Source: Clostridium sp. CS001 | Lineage (GTDB): Bacteria > Bacillota > Clostridia > Clostridiales > Clostridiaceae | Direction of reading: 5' to 3' | DNA: 64,000 bases | Assembly: GCF_020443565.1 (NCBI RefSeq) | Contig: NZ_JAIZZN010000011.1 | Location: forward strand, 48,939-112,938 | Part shown: positions 36,485-44,096 of the stretch, one piece after another | Position numbering within the stretch: position 1 is the first letter of the stretch | Layout: every line of letters starts with the position of its first letter | Position numbers and translations under genes: made by a program | Notes under the pieces: model-generated | Database searches by the model: none | What the model was told of the DNA's origin: nothing | What the model saw: only the letters and a program-made list of their open reading frames with translations

Positions 36485-36544
36485 ATGATCTGTTATCCTT
36501 TTTCCCAAATAAATATAGGAGGTGCTTTCAATGAAAAGTTCTAA
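36485..36544 (+). CDS. 19-codon ORF with good ribosome binding site
   Basis: ATG at 36485 after AAGGAGTGATAAC encodes MICYPFSQINIGGAFNEKF. Its stop overlaps the start of the next tiny ORF (36531), which also has GGAGG within this one. No similarity recognised. It could be a translational coupler or spurious. Confidence 0.3.
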   Translation: MICYPFSQINIGGAFNEKF

Positions 36545-36689
36545 AGCTTTATTAAATTACATTGAAAATAAAGAGGAGGAATTTTATATTGTGTTACAAG
36601 AATGGAAAGGAAATACTTCCCGCATCGCTTTTAAAAGAACTTCAAAAGTATGTTCAAGGAGAGATTATATATATTCCAAAAGAGAATAA
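36531..36689 (+). CDS. 52-codon ORF overlapping the CD3324-family gene in another frame
   Basis: ATG at 36531 with GGAGGTGCTTTC upstream. The first 20 residues (MKSSKALLNYIENKEEEFYI) lie before the CD3324 start; the remainder is out of frame within it. The first part looks like a genuine basic-acidic peptide, the second like a shadow. Possibly a coupling ORF, or the N-terminus of an older fused gene shifted out of frame. Function unknown. Confidence 0.3.
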   Translation: MKSSKALLNYIENKEEEFYIVLQEWKGNTSRIAFKRTSKVCSRRDYIYSKRE

Positions 36690-36885
36690 TGTGCGAAAAG
36701 CTTGGGGCGAAAACAACGGTACCCGAAAACTCATTAGGCAACGTAACCTGGAGATATATGCGTCTTATAAAAGTGGGGATTCAATTACCACACTTTCAGA
36801 TTTTTATAATCTATCGGATGATAGTATAAGAAAGATAATTTTTAATATTAATCATGAGTCTTTAAAAATGGCTATGGACACATAA
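36589..36885 (+). CDS. CD3324-family small DNA-binding-like protein
   Basis: About 98 residues from a TTG at 36589 (GAGGAGG upstream). The sequence NGKEILPASLLKELQKYVQG, then GEIIYIPKEN, then KAWGENNGTRKLIRQRN, then IYASYKSGDSITTLSDFYNLS resembles the CD3324 family. These small proteins have a C-terminal helix-turn-helix of the Mor/resolvase type and are often near phage or mobile DNA. Start is set by family N-termini (short, with YKN then ILP). No partner gene is obvious. It may regulate a gene elsewhere. Confidence 0.65.
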   Translation: MCYKNGKEILPASLLKELQKYVQGEIIYIPKENNVRKAWGENNGTRKLIRQRNLEIYASYKSGDSITTLSDFYNLSDDSIRKIIFNINHESLKMAMDT

Positions 36886-36920
36886 GTAATGGTGAAATAA
36901 ATGCATAGGAGAGGATATTT

Positions 36921-37979
36921 ATTTATAGTTTAAAACAATTAGGCTGGGAAGAGTTTCATAATCCGCAAGATGATATTTTTTTAGAAGAAGGATTTACTTT
37001 GGCAAGGGTTTTTGCTGAGCATAAGCATATTTATAAGCTTTTTACTGAGGCAGGAGAAGTTCTAGCAGAGGTTTCAGGTAAACTAAGATATGAAACAATA
37101 GATGAGGAAGCATTTCCTTCTGTAGGTGATTGGGTAGTTGTTAGCCTCAGAGTAGAAGAAAAAAAAGCTACTATTCATAAAGTACTTTCAAGAAAAAGCA
37201 AGTTCTCAAGAAAAGTTGCAGGAATAAACACTAAGCAGCAAATTGTGGCTTCCAATATAGATACGATTTTTCTTGTTAATGCGTTAAATAAGGATTTTAA
37301 TGCAAGAAGAATAGAAAGATATTTAATCATGGCCTGGGAAAGTGGTGCAAGTCCTGTTGTCTTACTTAGTAAGGCTGATTTATCCACAGATTTAGAAGAA
37401 AAGTTACTAGAAACTGAAAAAGTGGCTGTTAATGTTCCAATTCACATAATAAGTGCCGTAGATAAAAGGGGGCTTGATGAGTTAACTCAGTATTTGCAGC
37501 CTGGTAAAACCATTGCACTACTTGGTTCTTCCGGAGTAGGAAAATCTACTTTACTTAACTTTCTTGCAGGCGAAGATCTTCAAGAAACAAAGGAAGTCCG
37601 TGAATATGATGATAGAGGAAGACATACTTCAACTTCTAGAGAAATGTTTATTTTAGATAATGGAGCTATTATGATAGATACACCTGGTATGAGAGAACTT
37701 CAACTATGGGGTGGTGCTGATGGAATTAGTGAAGCCTTTGAAGATATAGAAGAATTAGCCTCTAACTGCAAGTTTTCAGATTGTATGCATAAAAAAGAGC
37801 CAGGCTGCGCCATAAAAAAAGCTATCGAAGATGGTATTATTGATGAAAAGAGATTTAAAAATTATGTAACCCTACAAAAAGAATCTAAAATGTTTGAGAA
37901 AAAGCAAAGTGATATAATTAGGATTGCTAGTAATAAAAAGAACAAAGAATATATAAACCATAAATACCGCGGGCTCTAA
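36921..37979 (+). CDS. rsgA: Ribosome small-subunit-dependent GTPase RsgA, non-standard start
   Basis: Circularly permuted GTPase. An OB-fold at the N-terminus is followed by G4-like LLSKADL, P-loop GSSGVGKST (about 200 from the ATT), G3 DTPGMREL, and the C-terminal zinc site C-x4-C-x-H-x5-C in CKFSDCMHKKEPGC. It assists late 30S assembly. The reading frame is open from 36909 and residues SLKQLGWEEFHNP match the usual RsgA N-terminus, yet no ATG/GTG/TTG lies there. AGGAGAGG (36907-36914) is followed six bases later by ATT (36921). Either ATT/ATA initiates or translation begins at the TTG at 36999, losing about 26 residues. Confidence 0.85.
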   Translation: MYSLKQLGWEEFHNPQDDIFLEEGFTLARVFAEHKHIYKLFTEAGEVLAEVSGKLRYETIDEEAFPSVGDWVVVSLRVEEKKATIHKVLSRKSKFSRKVAGINTKQQIVASNIDTIFLVNALNKDFNARRIERYLIMAWESGASPVVLLSKADLSTDLEEKLLETEKVAVNVPIHIISAVDKRGLDELTQYLQPGKTIALLGSSGVGKSTLLNFLAGEDLQETKEVREYDDRGRHTSTSREMFILDNGAIMIDTPGMRELQLWGGADGISEAFEDIEELASNCKFSDCMHKKEPGCAIKKAIEDGIIDEKRFKNYVTLQKESKMFEKKQSDIIRIASNKKNKEYINHKYRGL

Positions 37980-38024
37980 AATAGAAAAAGTATAATATCT
38001 CCTTTGGTGCCTTGTAAAGGCTCC

Positions 38025-38068
38025 ACTAAGTTCCATTTAGAAGTTCTGAATTTCAAATGGAACTTAGT
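38025..38068 (+). terminator. Intrinsic terminator after rsgA
   Basis: Perfect 14-bp arms ACTAAGTTCCATTT (38025-38038) and AAATGGAACTTAGT (38055-38068), then AGCTTTTTC. Confidence 0.8.
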
Positions 38069-38160
38069 AGCTTTTTCATACATTATTGAAAATTACTTTG
38101 GAGAAACATAATACTTATCTTATCAGCTATAATCCATTCTATATTTATAGTATCTATATC

Positions 38161-39081
38161 TTAAAACTTGCCACTTGCCACGTGGGTGGCACTATTAACA
38201 ACGGTTTTATTTCGACCGCTATTCTTTGCTAAGTACAAATTCTTATCAGCATTATTAACAAGTTCATCAACTGTAAGCTTCATTTCTTTAGTATTTATAA
38301 TGCTATAAGCTCCAAAACTGGCTGTTATTTTTATTTCGATATCTTTGTATGCAAAAACTTTATCCTCTACTAATTTTCTAATTTTCTCGGCTACTTTAAA
38401 TCCGTTATTTGCATCTGTATTTCGTAGCACTATTAGGAATTCTTCTCCTCCATATCTGCCCACCCAATCTGAGTTGTTCCTTATTGAAGTTGAAAGTATC
38501 TTTGCAAAATCTTTTAACACCCAATCGCCCACAACATGTCCATAGGTATCGTTTACAACTTTAAAGAAATCTAAATCTGCCATAATCACACATAGTGGTT
38601 GATTATAAAACATACTATCATTTATATCTATTGTAAGACGTTCATTTATGTACCTTCTATTGTAAATCCCAGTAAGTTCATCCTTTATAGCTACATCATT
38701 AATTTCCTTTAATAAACCTTCTATATTATAAGTGCTTTTTTCACTATTAACTGAACTTGCCACTTGCGATATATTCTTTATCATCTCTACAATATATGTT
38801 TCATTATGTATAGTGACAGGTGATGCAGTAATGAGTACGGGCTTTCCATCAGCAAATTCTATTTTTAAAAAGGTATCATTTTCAAGGAAGGCTCGCATAG
38901 AAATACAATTCTTGCAATATCCATCTTTTCTCAATAGTTCATAACAATTACACTCTATCACTTTAGTTTTACCTTCTTCATTACTAATGACTTCTTTCCT
39001 TATTGGATCTACAATCCTTATTCTATAATATAGGTTTTTGAACATTGACAACTTCTCTTCAATTATTTCAATAACTCCCAT
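38161..39081 (-). CDS. Diguanylate cyclase with Cys-rich sensor-like N-terminus
   Basis: 306 residues. The C-terminal half is a GGDEF domain with intact RYGGEEFLIVL and DLDFFKVVND, so c-di-GMP synthesis is expected. The N-terminal ~110 residues form a PAS-like region with four cysteines in a short space (ECNCYELLRKDGYCKNC), which suggests a metal, heme or redox sensor. No membrane segment is seen. The final residues SATHVASGKF and the stop come from the palindromic repeat at 38165-38194. The PAS-like call and sensing role are inferred. ATG at 39081 after AAAGGATG. Confidence 0.88.
   Translation of the reverse strand: MGVIEIIEEKLSMFKNLYYRIRIVDPIRKEVISNEEGKTKVIECNCYELLRKDGYCKNCISMRAFLENDTFLKIEFADGKPVLITASPVTIHNETYIVEMIKNISQVASSVNSEKSTYNIEGLLKEINDVAIKDELTGIYNRRYINERLTIDINDSMFYNQPLCVIMADLDFFKVVNDTYGHVVGDWVLKDFAKILSTSIRNNSDWVGRYGGEEFLIVLRNTDANNGFKVAEKIRKLVEDKVFAYKDIEIKITASFGAYSIINTKEMKLTVDELVNNADKNLYLAKNSGRNKTVVNSATHVASGKF
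38165..38194 (-). repeat. GC-rich palindromic repeat, copy 4 (C-terminal codons of the diguanylate cyclase)
   Basis: Plus-strand AACTTGCCACTTGCCACG then TGGGTGGCACTA. It encodes the terminal SATHVASGKF of the overlapping gene; the TAA follows directly. Confidence 0.85.
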
Positions 39082-39192
39082 AATAACACATCCTTTATAC
39101 TCGTTGTTACGCCTTAAGCCCTAGCCTCTACTTTATAACAATTACATATTAATGAAGTCTTTAAAATCACCTTTTAGTTAGCAATATGACGC

Positions 39193-40395
39193 CTATAAGT
39201 TAGCATAAAAAATAGCCTCATAGTATGCATCTGGCAACCACTTTTCATCTAGTTTAAGCTCTTCTGAAATTTTTGATACTTCATCCCACTGTCCCTTTTC
39301 ATATTCTATTGTTAAATCAAGTATTTTTCTATATAAGTTACCTTCAATTCCATTTAAAGCATCCTTTACTTGGTTAGGTATTAATATTTCTTCAAGTATT
39401 TGCTCTAATGGTGCGTCTAAAAGCACCTCTATCATGGATAATATGCCTGTCAAATATGAATTAAATGAACTAACCTCTAATCTCGCTTTTTCAGCAATTA
39501 GTTCTGAAAATTTTGCTCTTGTTAAAGAATTTATTACGATAATCTCCGGTTTATTTTTTCCTATTGTTTTGAAAACTATTAAATATAACCATTTTTTTAT
39601 TTCTACTTCTCCAAGCAAAGCTAATGCTTGTTTTATTGATTTTATTTCACTTAGGAAACTATAATTTGCTGAGTTTATAAGCTTTAATAACTTGAAGGAT
39701 AGTGATACATCTCTCTTTACTAAACCTTCTATACTTTCCATTGTAAAATTATCATTGTTAATTTCTTGTAATATTTTTATGTAAATAGCTTCGTTTTCTG
39801 ATATTTTTTTGCCTGAAAGCATTAACGGTTTACTAAAGTAGTATCCTTGGAAGTATGAATATCCATATGAAACTGCTTCATTAAATTCTTCTGTATTTTC
39901 AACCTTTTCTGCAAGAAACTTTATATTTGGTGAATTTACTTGTTTAATTACCTCTCTTCTTTCATATCCTCTAGTTATTTTAAAGTCTACTTTAATAATA
40001 TCTACAATCTCTATAAGGCTTCTGTATTTATCAGAATAAACAAAATCATCTAGTGCTATAACATAGCCTAGTTGCTTTAACCTTTTACAGTGTTCCACTA
40101 GTTCCTGAGTAGGCTCTATGTCTTCTAGTATCTCAATTATAACTGACTTTGCCGGCAAAACTTCAAAAATATCAGATTTTAATATACTTTCAGTAAAATT
40201 AATAAAAGCTTTTTTATCTCCTGTTACTTTTTCAATTCCTATATTAATAAAGCTGTTTTTTATAACTTCTATTGTGGCTTTGTCCCCATCTTCACCTTGG
40301 TATGTATTCCTTTCATTATCTCTAAATAGTAATTCATATCCAATTAACCTATTAAATCTATCAAGAATGGGTTGCCTTGCTAAAAAAATATCCAT
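39193..40395 (-). CDS. EAL-HDOD (YuxH-type) signalling protein
   Basis: About 400 residues. The N-terminal EAL-like domain begins MDIFLARQPILDRFNRLIGYELLFRD, where the EAL triplet reads ELL, and retains ALDDFVYSD and VKVDF-type strands. The glutamate set needed for phosphodiesterase activity looks incomplete. The C-terminal half is an HDOD domain (about 200-400; SLSFKLLKLINSANY). Such proteins are thought to bind, rather than cleave, c-di-GMP and control motility or stress. ATG at 40395 is preceded by AGGAGGG six bases away; an in-frame GTG at 40401 lies inside the spacer. Follows the Spo0E-like gene by 31 bp in the same direction. Confidence 0.88.
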   Translation of the reverse strand: MDIFLARQPILDRFNRLIGYELLFRDNERNTYQGEDGDKATIEVIKNSFINIGIEKVTGDKKAFINFTESILKSDIFEVLPAKSVIIEILEDIEPTQELVEHCKRLKQLGYVIALDDFVYSDKYRSLIEIVDIIKVDFKITRGYERREVIKQVNSPNIKFLAEKVENTEEFNEAVSYGYSYFQGYYFSKPLMLSGKKISENEAIYIKILQEINNDNFTMESIEGLVKRDVSLSFKLLKLINSANYSFLSEIKSIKQALALLGEVEIKKWLYLIVFKTIGKNKPEIIVINSLTRAKFSELIAEKARLEVSSFNSYLTGILSMIEVLLDAPLEQILEEILIPNQVKDALNGIEGNLYRKILDLTIEYEKGQWDEVSKISEELKLDEKWLPDAYYEAIFYANL

Positions 40396-40426
40396 ACGCA
40401 CCCTCCTATGAAACCATACTTTGTAA

Positions 40427-40612
40427 TTATAAACTTAATTCCTTCATGTACTTAACAATTAACTCATCTAATTCTCTACTTACAAGGAGCCTTTGCTTCT
40501 TCAACTCAGCATTTAGTTCTGTACAACATATTTCATTTAAAACATCTCTTAAGTTATTTATTCGATTATCTAAATCTTTTAGTGTAAAATTATCGAGAGT
40601 TACTTTATTCAT
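40427..40612 (-). CDS. Spo0E-like aspartyl-phosphate phosphatase
   Basis: 61 residues forming two helices, with the family signature S-Q/R-E-L-D as LLVSRELDELIVKYM near the C-terminus. Spo0E-type proteins dephosphorylate the sporulation master regulator Spo0A. In clostridia they tune sporulation entry. ATG at 40612 after GGAGGGGTG. It sits directly upstream of the EAL-HDOD gene in the same direction, which may link c-di-GMP signalling with sporulation (inference). Confidence 0.82.
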   Translation of the reverse strand: MNKVTLDNFTLKDLDNRINNLRDVLNEICCTELNAELKKQRLLVSRELDELIVKYMKELSL

Positions 40613-40782
40613 ACAGACTCACCCCTCCATAAACTTAATTACTACATTATTTCCTATTATATACACATTTCGATGATTTTACAATATCTTATTCCTAATG
40701 AAGAAAACTTCTTATTTTTAATTTAGTAGAATTCAAAAATTAATATTAATACACCCTTCTTTACTCCCTTAAATGCAAAAAT

Positions 40783-40809
40783 CCTCACCTTAATTAAATT
40801 AAGATGAGG
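40783..40809 (-). terminator. Intrinsic terminator after the zinc-binding lipoprotein gene
   Basis: CCTCACCTTAA / TTAAGATGAGG with one internal mismatch and a short loop. On the minus strand the stem is followed by a TTTTGC run. Confidence 0.65.
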
Positions 40810-40816
40810 TTAGTTT

Positions 40817-41731
40817 TTATTTTAGGCTGTTATAAATATTAGCTAAGTTTTCTTGCATACTTTGGATATAATCTTTATTTTCTTCGTTGCTTTCTATTGT
40901 ATATATTTTTTGGACTTTAGCGCCTACTTCCTTTGCAAGTGTTTCAGATACTCTTGGACTTGAAAGTTCTTCCATGAAAATAACCTTTATTTTATTTTTC
41001 TTAGATACCTCAACCAATTCTTTTAATTTTTGTGGTGTAGGTTCTCCTTCTGAAAATACATCTTCAACACTATTTTGTAACAATCCAAAATCTCTGCACA
41101 AATACCCAAATGCAGCATGACCTGTAACAAAATTTTTGTTTGTTACTCCTTGAAATTTTGTTTTGTACTCATTATAAATTTTATCAAGTTCATTAGAAAA
41201 CTCTTCAAAGTTTTTCTCATAAAAATCCTTATTTATAACATCAGCCTTAACCAATGCATCTTTTATGTTTTTAGTTTGAATTTTTGCTTCTCTTACGCTA
41301 AGCCATATATGTGGGTCATATTGACCATGCTCTTTAATTTCTTCCCCTACTGTTTTTATTGGATCTACACCTATAGAAGAATCTACTACAAGTAATTTCT
41401 TATTGTCTATAGTACTTAAAGTTTTTTCTATCCAGGGTTCCATTCCAAATCCAGTATAAACAAACAAACCTGCTTTACTGATATCTTCCATATCTCTTAT
41501 TTTTGGTTCAAAGTCATGTGGTTCAACACCTTCTGGTATAATGGTTTTTACTTCTATTTTGTCCTTCCCAACTGCCTCTGCAAATTGTTTTAATGGATTA
41601 AAAGCAACTACCACTTGTATTTTTGATTGACTAACTTGATTAGCTTCCTTTTGTGCAATTGTAGACTTTGAGCATCCACCTAATGTAATTATAGTACATG
41701 CTAAAAGTACAGCAGTAATAATTTTCTTCAA
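40817..41731 (-). CDS. Zinc/manganese ABC-transporter substrate-binding lipoprotein (ZnuA/AdcA-like)
   Basis: 304 residues. It has a lipoprotein signal with lipobox LGGC (Cys 20). Cluster A-I metal-binding features follow: the first His in PEGVEPHDFEP (about residue 76), the second in YDPHIWLS (about 143), the third in TGHAAFGYL (about 209), and a Glu/Asp in the later EELSSP or YTIE region. The His-rich loop typical of Zn-specific proteins is short or absent, so Mn remains possible. No permease or ATPase gene is adjacent. Start is a TTG at 41731 after AGGGAGTG. Controlled by the promoter and Fur-family operator just upstream. Confidence 0.87.
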   Translation of the reverse strand: MKKIITAVLLACTIITLGGCSKSTIAQKEANQVSQSKIQVVVAFNPLKQFAEAVGKDKIEVKTIIPEGVEPHDFEPKIRDMEDISKAGLFVYTGFGMEPWIEKTLSTIDNKKLLVVDSSIGVDPIKTVGEEIKEHGQYDPHIWLSVREAKIQTKNIKDALVKADVINKDFYEKNFEEFSNELDKIYNEYKTKFQGVTNKNFVTGHAAFGYLCRDFGLLQNSVEDVFSEGEPTPQKLKELVEVSKKNKIKVIFMEELSSPRVSETLAKEVGAKVQKIYTIESNEENKDYIQSMQENLANIYNSLK

Positions 41732-41756
41732 TATTTATTCACTCCCTAAAAGTTGT

Positions 41757-41771
41757 TGCAAATCATTTGCA
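41757..41771 (-). promoter_or_regulatory. Fur-family (Zur-like) operator, 7-1-7 palindrome
   Basis: TGCAAAT-C-ATTTGCA, a perfect 7-1-7 inverted repeat, the layout of Fur/Zur/PerR operators. It lies between the -10 element and the start codon of the zinc-binding lipoprotein gene. Given the gene, Zur is the likeliest regulator. Confidence 0.65.
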
Positions 41772-41788
41772 TTTGCGTTTATATTTAT

Positions 41789-41817
41789 ATAATACCCATA
41801 TATATACGCCTTGTCAA
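41789..41817 (-). promoter_or_regulatory. Promoter of the zinc-binding lipoprotein gene
   Basis: On the minus strand TTGACA (41812-41817), 17 bp, TATTAT (41789-41794). The operator at 41757-41771 begins about 18 bp downstream of the -10. Confidence 0.75.
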
Positions 41818-41889
41818 TCCTTTCACTTTTAGATTCTACACATCATTACCTTGCTTTATACAATTCTTTCTCTAAAAAACAAATAAAAA

Positions 41890-41934
41890 TGAGCCGTCCA
41901 CTTTAGAAATTACTTTCTAAAGTGATACAGCTCA
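41890..41934. terminator. Intrinsic terminator after the RNase J gene
   Basis: Outer arms TGAGC/GCTCA and inner perfect CACTTTAGAAA/TTTCTAAAGTG around TTAC. On the minus strand it ends in GGCTCATTTTTATTTG; on the plus strand in CACCTTTTTATAT. Confidence 0.8.
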
Positions 41935-41958
41935 CCTTTTTATATATTTTAGTTTTTC

Positions 41959-43641
41959 CTAAATTTCCATTATAATTGGAATTATTATTGGTCTTCTCTT
42001 AGTTTTTACATATAAGAACTGACCTAATGAATTTCTTATACAAGTTTTTATTACTGCCCATTCTTTAATCTTATTATCTAAACACTGTTCAAGCTCTTTT
42101 CTTACAATATCTCTAGCTTCATTAATAAGCTCATTTGATTCCTTCATATATACAAATCCTCTAGTAATTATATCTGGTCCAGCCACTATACTATAGGTTT
42201 CTCTTTCTATTGTAACTACTACAGTAAGGATACCTTCTTCTGCTAAGTGTTTTCTGTCTCTAAGTACGATATTCCCAACGTCTCCAACGCCAAGTCCATC
42301 TACCATTATTGCTCCAGTTTGTACTCTTCCAGCTAATTTACATTCACTTGAAGATACTTCTAATATCTGCCCAGTTTCGCCGATGAAAATATTTGCTGGA
42401 TCCATTCCTATCTTTTCAGCAAGTAGTGCATGCTGTTTCAGATGTCTGAATTCACCATGTACTGGCATAAAGTACTTAGGTCTAACCAAAGTATGAATTA
42501 ATTTTAATTCCTCTTGGCATGCATGCCCAGAAACGTGAATTTCCTCTGTAGTATTGTATACTACATTAGCTCCTCTTTTGAATAATTCATTTATAACTTT
42601 ATAAATAAGCTTTTCGTTTCCTGGAATAGGTGATGCAGATATAATAATCGTATCACCCCTTTGTATTTCAATACTTCTATGTGTAGCTGATGCCATTCTT
42701 GTTAATGCAGCTAGAGGTTCACCTTGACTACCAGTAGTTACTATTGTAACCTTTTCATCTGGGTAGTTGTGGATTTCTGCTACAGTAATTATAGCTTCTG
42801 GTGGTATGTGCAAATATCCTAGTTCCATAGCTACTTGAGAAATTTTCTCCATACTTCTACCACTGAAAGCTATCTTTCTTCCATTCATAACTGAAGCATT
42901 GGCAATTTGTTGTATTCTATGAATATTTGATGCAAAGGAAGCTACTATTACTCTTCCATCTGCCTTTGAAAATAATTTATTTAGAGATTCTCCAATTACT
43001 TTCTCAGATATAGTATATCCAGTACGCTCTACATTTGTGCTATCAGCCATTAGTAATAATACTCCTTGACCACCAAGCTTTGCAAATCGTTCTAAATCAA
43101 TAACTTCTCCATCAATTGGAGTATAATCAATCTTAAAATCTCCTGTGTGTACAACCCTACCAATCGGTGTGTGCACAGCAATGGCGCATGCATCTGCTAT
43201 ACTATGACTGACTCTTATAAACTCTACGCTTATTTTGTCTAACTTAATGATATCACCAGGTTTTACTATGTTTAGTGTACAATCGGAAAATATCCCATGT
43301 TCTTGCAACTTGTTTTCTACAAGTCCCAATGTTAGACGTGTTCCGTACACTGGTACATTCATTTGCTTTAAAACATAAGGTAATGCCCCTATGTGATCTT
43401 CATGACCGTGAGTTAAGAAAATACCTTTTACCTTGTCTCTATTTTCTAAAAGAAATGTTACATCCGGAATAACTAAGTCCACCCCATACATATCTGCTTC
43501 TGGAAAAGAAATACCACAATCTATAACGATGATTTCATCTTTGTATTCTAGTGCAGTAATGTTTTTCCCGATTTCTCCAAGTCCACCTAGTGGAATAATT
43601 CTAATTTTGTTTTTAACTTTGTTTTTGTAATTATTATTCAA
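41959..43641 (-). CDS. rnj: Ribonuclease J
   Basis: 560 residues. The metallo-beta-lactamase core carries LTHGHEDHIGALPYVL (about 75-90), IRVSHSIADA, HTGDFKID, and the beta-CASP segment with GSQGEPLAAL and HVSGHA, followed by the RNase J C-terminal domain. It is a 5'-3' exo- and endoribonuclease central to Firmicute RNA decay. The final residues (RPIIIPIIMEI) match the usual end. The start is TTG at 43641 with GGGAGG six bases upstream. The small HTH gene 43654-43851 ends 12 bp before it, so the two are probably cotranscribed. Confidence 0.95.
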   Translation of the reverse strand: MNNNYKNKVKNKIRIIPLGGLGEIGKNITALEYKDEIIVIDCGISFPEADMYGVDLVIPDVTFLLENRDKVKGIFLTHGHEDHIGALPYVLKQMNVPVYGTRLTLGLVENKLQEHGIFSDCTLNIVKPGDIIKLDKISVEFIRVSHSIADACAIAVHTPIGRVVHTGDFKIDYTPIDGEVIDLERFAKLGGQGVLLLMADSTNVERTGYTISEKVIGESLNKLFSKADGRVIVASFASNIHRIQQIANASVMNGRKIAFSGRSMEKISQVAMELGYLHIPPEAIITVAEIHNYPDEKVTIVTTGSQGEPLAALTRMASATHRSIEIQRGDTIIISASPIPGNEKLIYKVINELFKRGANVVYNTTEEIHVSGHACQEELKLIHTLVRPKYFMPVHGEFRHLKQHALLAEKIGMDPANIFIGETGQILEVSSSECKLAGRVQTGAIMVDGLGVGDVGNIVLRDRKHLAEEGILTVVVTIERETYSIVAGPDIITRGFVYMKESNELINEARDIVRKELEQCLDNKIKEWAVIKTCIRNSLGQFLYVKTKRRPIIIPIIMEI

Positions 43642-43653
43642 TTTCTGCCTCCC

Positions 43654-43851
43654 TTATATTCGTTTACCTTGCTTTAATGTGTCCATGAATTCGCCTAGAT
43701 CACTTTTTTTTACTCTCCAATGGCGTCCAATTTTAAAAGCTGGTATTTTTCCTTCTTGTACCAATTTATATGTAGTTACTTCACTTATTTTAAAGTATGT
43801 TGCAACTTCACTTACCGTCATAATTTCATCTTCTTTAATACTTCCACTCAT
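43654..43851 (-). CDS. Small excisionase-like helix-turn-helix protein
   Basis: 65 residues with the winged-HTH pattern of excisionase/MerR-type helix_turn_helix domains: MTVSEVATYFKISEVTTYKLVQEGKIPAFKIGRHWRV. The order is helix, turn, recognition helix, then a wing with GRHWRV. Despite the name, such proteins in clostridia are commonly chromosomal regulators, and no integrase is nearby. ATG at 43851 after AAAGGGCG. Being 12 bp upstream of the RNase J gene, it may autoregulate or affect that gene. Confidence 0.8.
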   Translation of the reverse strand: MSGSIKEDEIMTVSEVATYFKISEVTTYKLVQEGKIPAFKIGRHWRVKKSDLGEFMDTLKQGKRI

Positions 43852-44040
43852 CTTTTTCGCCCTTTCTTCAAAGTGTTTTTAATAACCCTATATTTGAAAG
43901 TGATGCTTGCGAGTCAAGCATCACATTATATATTCTATATTAACTTCTCAATGGATAAATTACCCGATACTACTATTATACCATATTATATTGTATTATA
44001 CTATATTACACTTAATTATATCAGATTGCATAATAAAAAA

Positions 44041-44063
44041 GGTTGAGAATCACCTTCTCAGCC
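44041..44063 (-). terminator. Intrinsic terminator after arsA
   Basis: GGTTGAGAA/TTCTCAGCC hairpin with one G-U pair. On the minus strand it is followed by TTTTTTATTATG. It closes the ars operon. Confidence 0.8.
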
Positions 44064-44096
44064 TTTAAATATTACAATTCACAATAAATGTTGTAT

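Noticed and set aside
43654..43851. Phage excisionase as sign of a prophage
   Set aside because: No integrase, capsid or other phage gene lies nearby, and the gene is coupled to RNase J. The HTH fold alone does not show a prophage.
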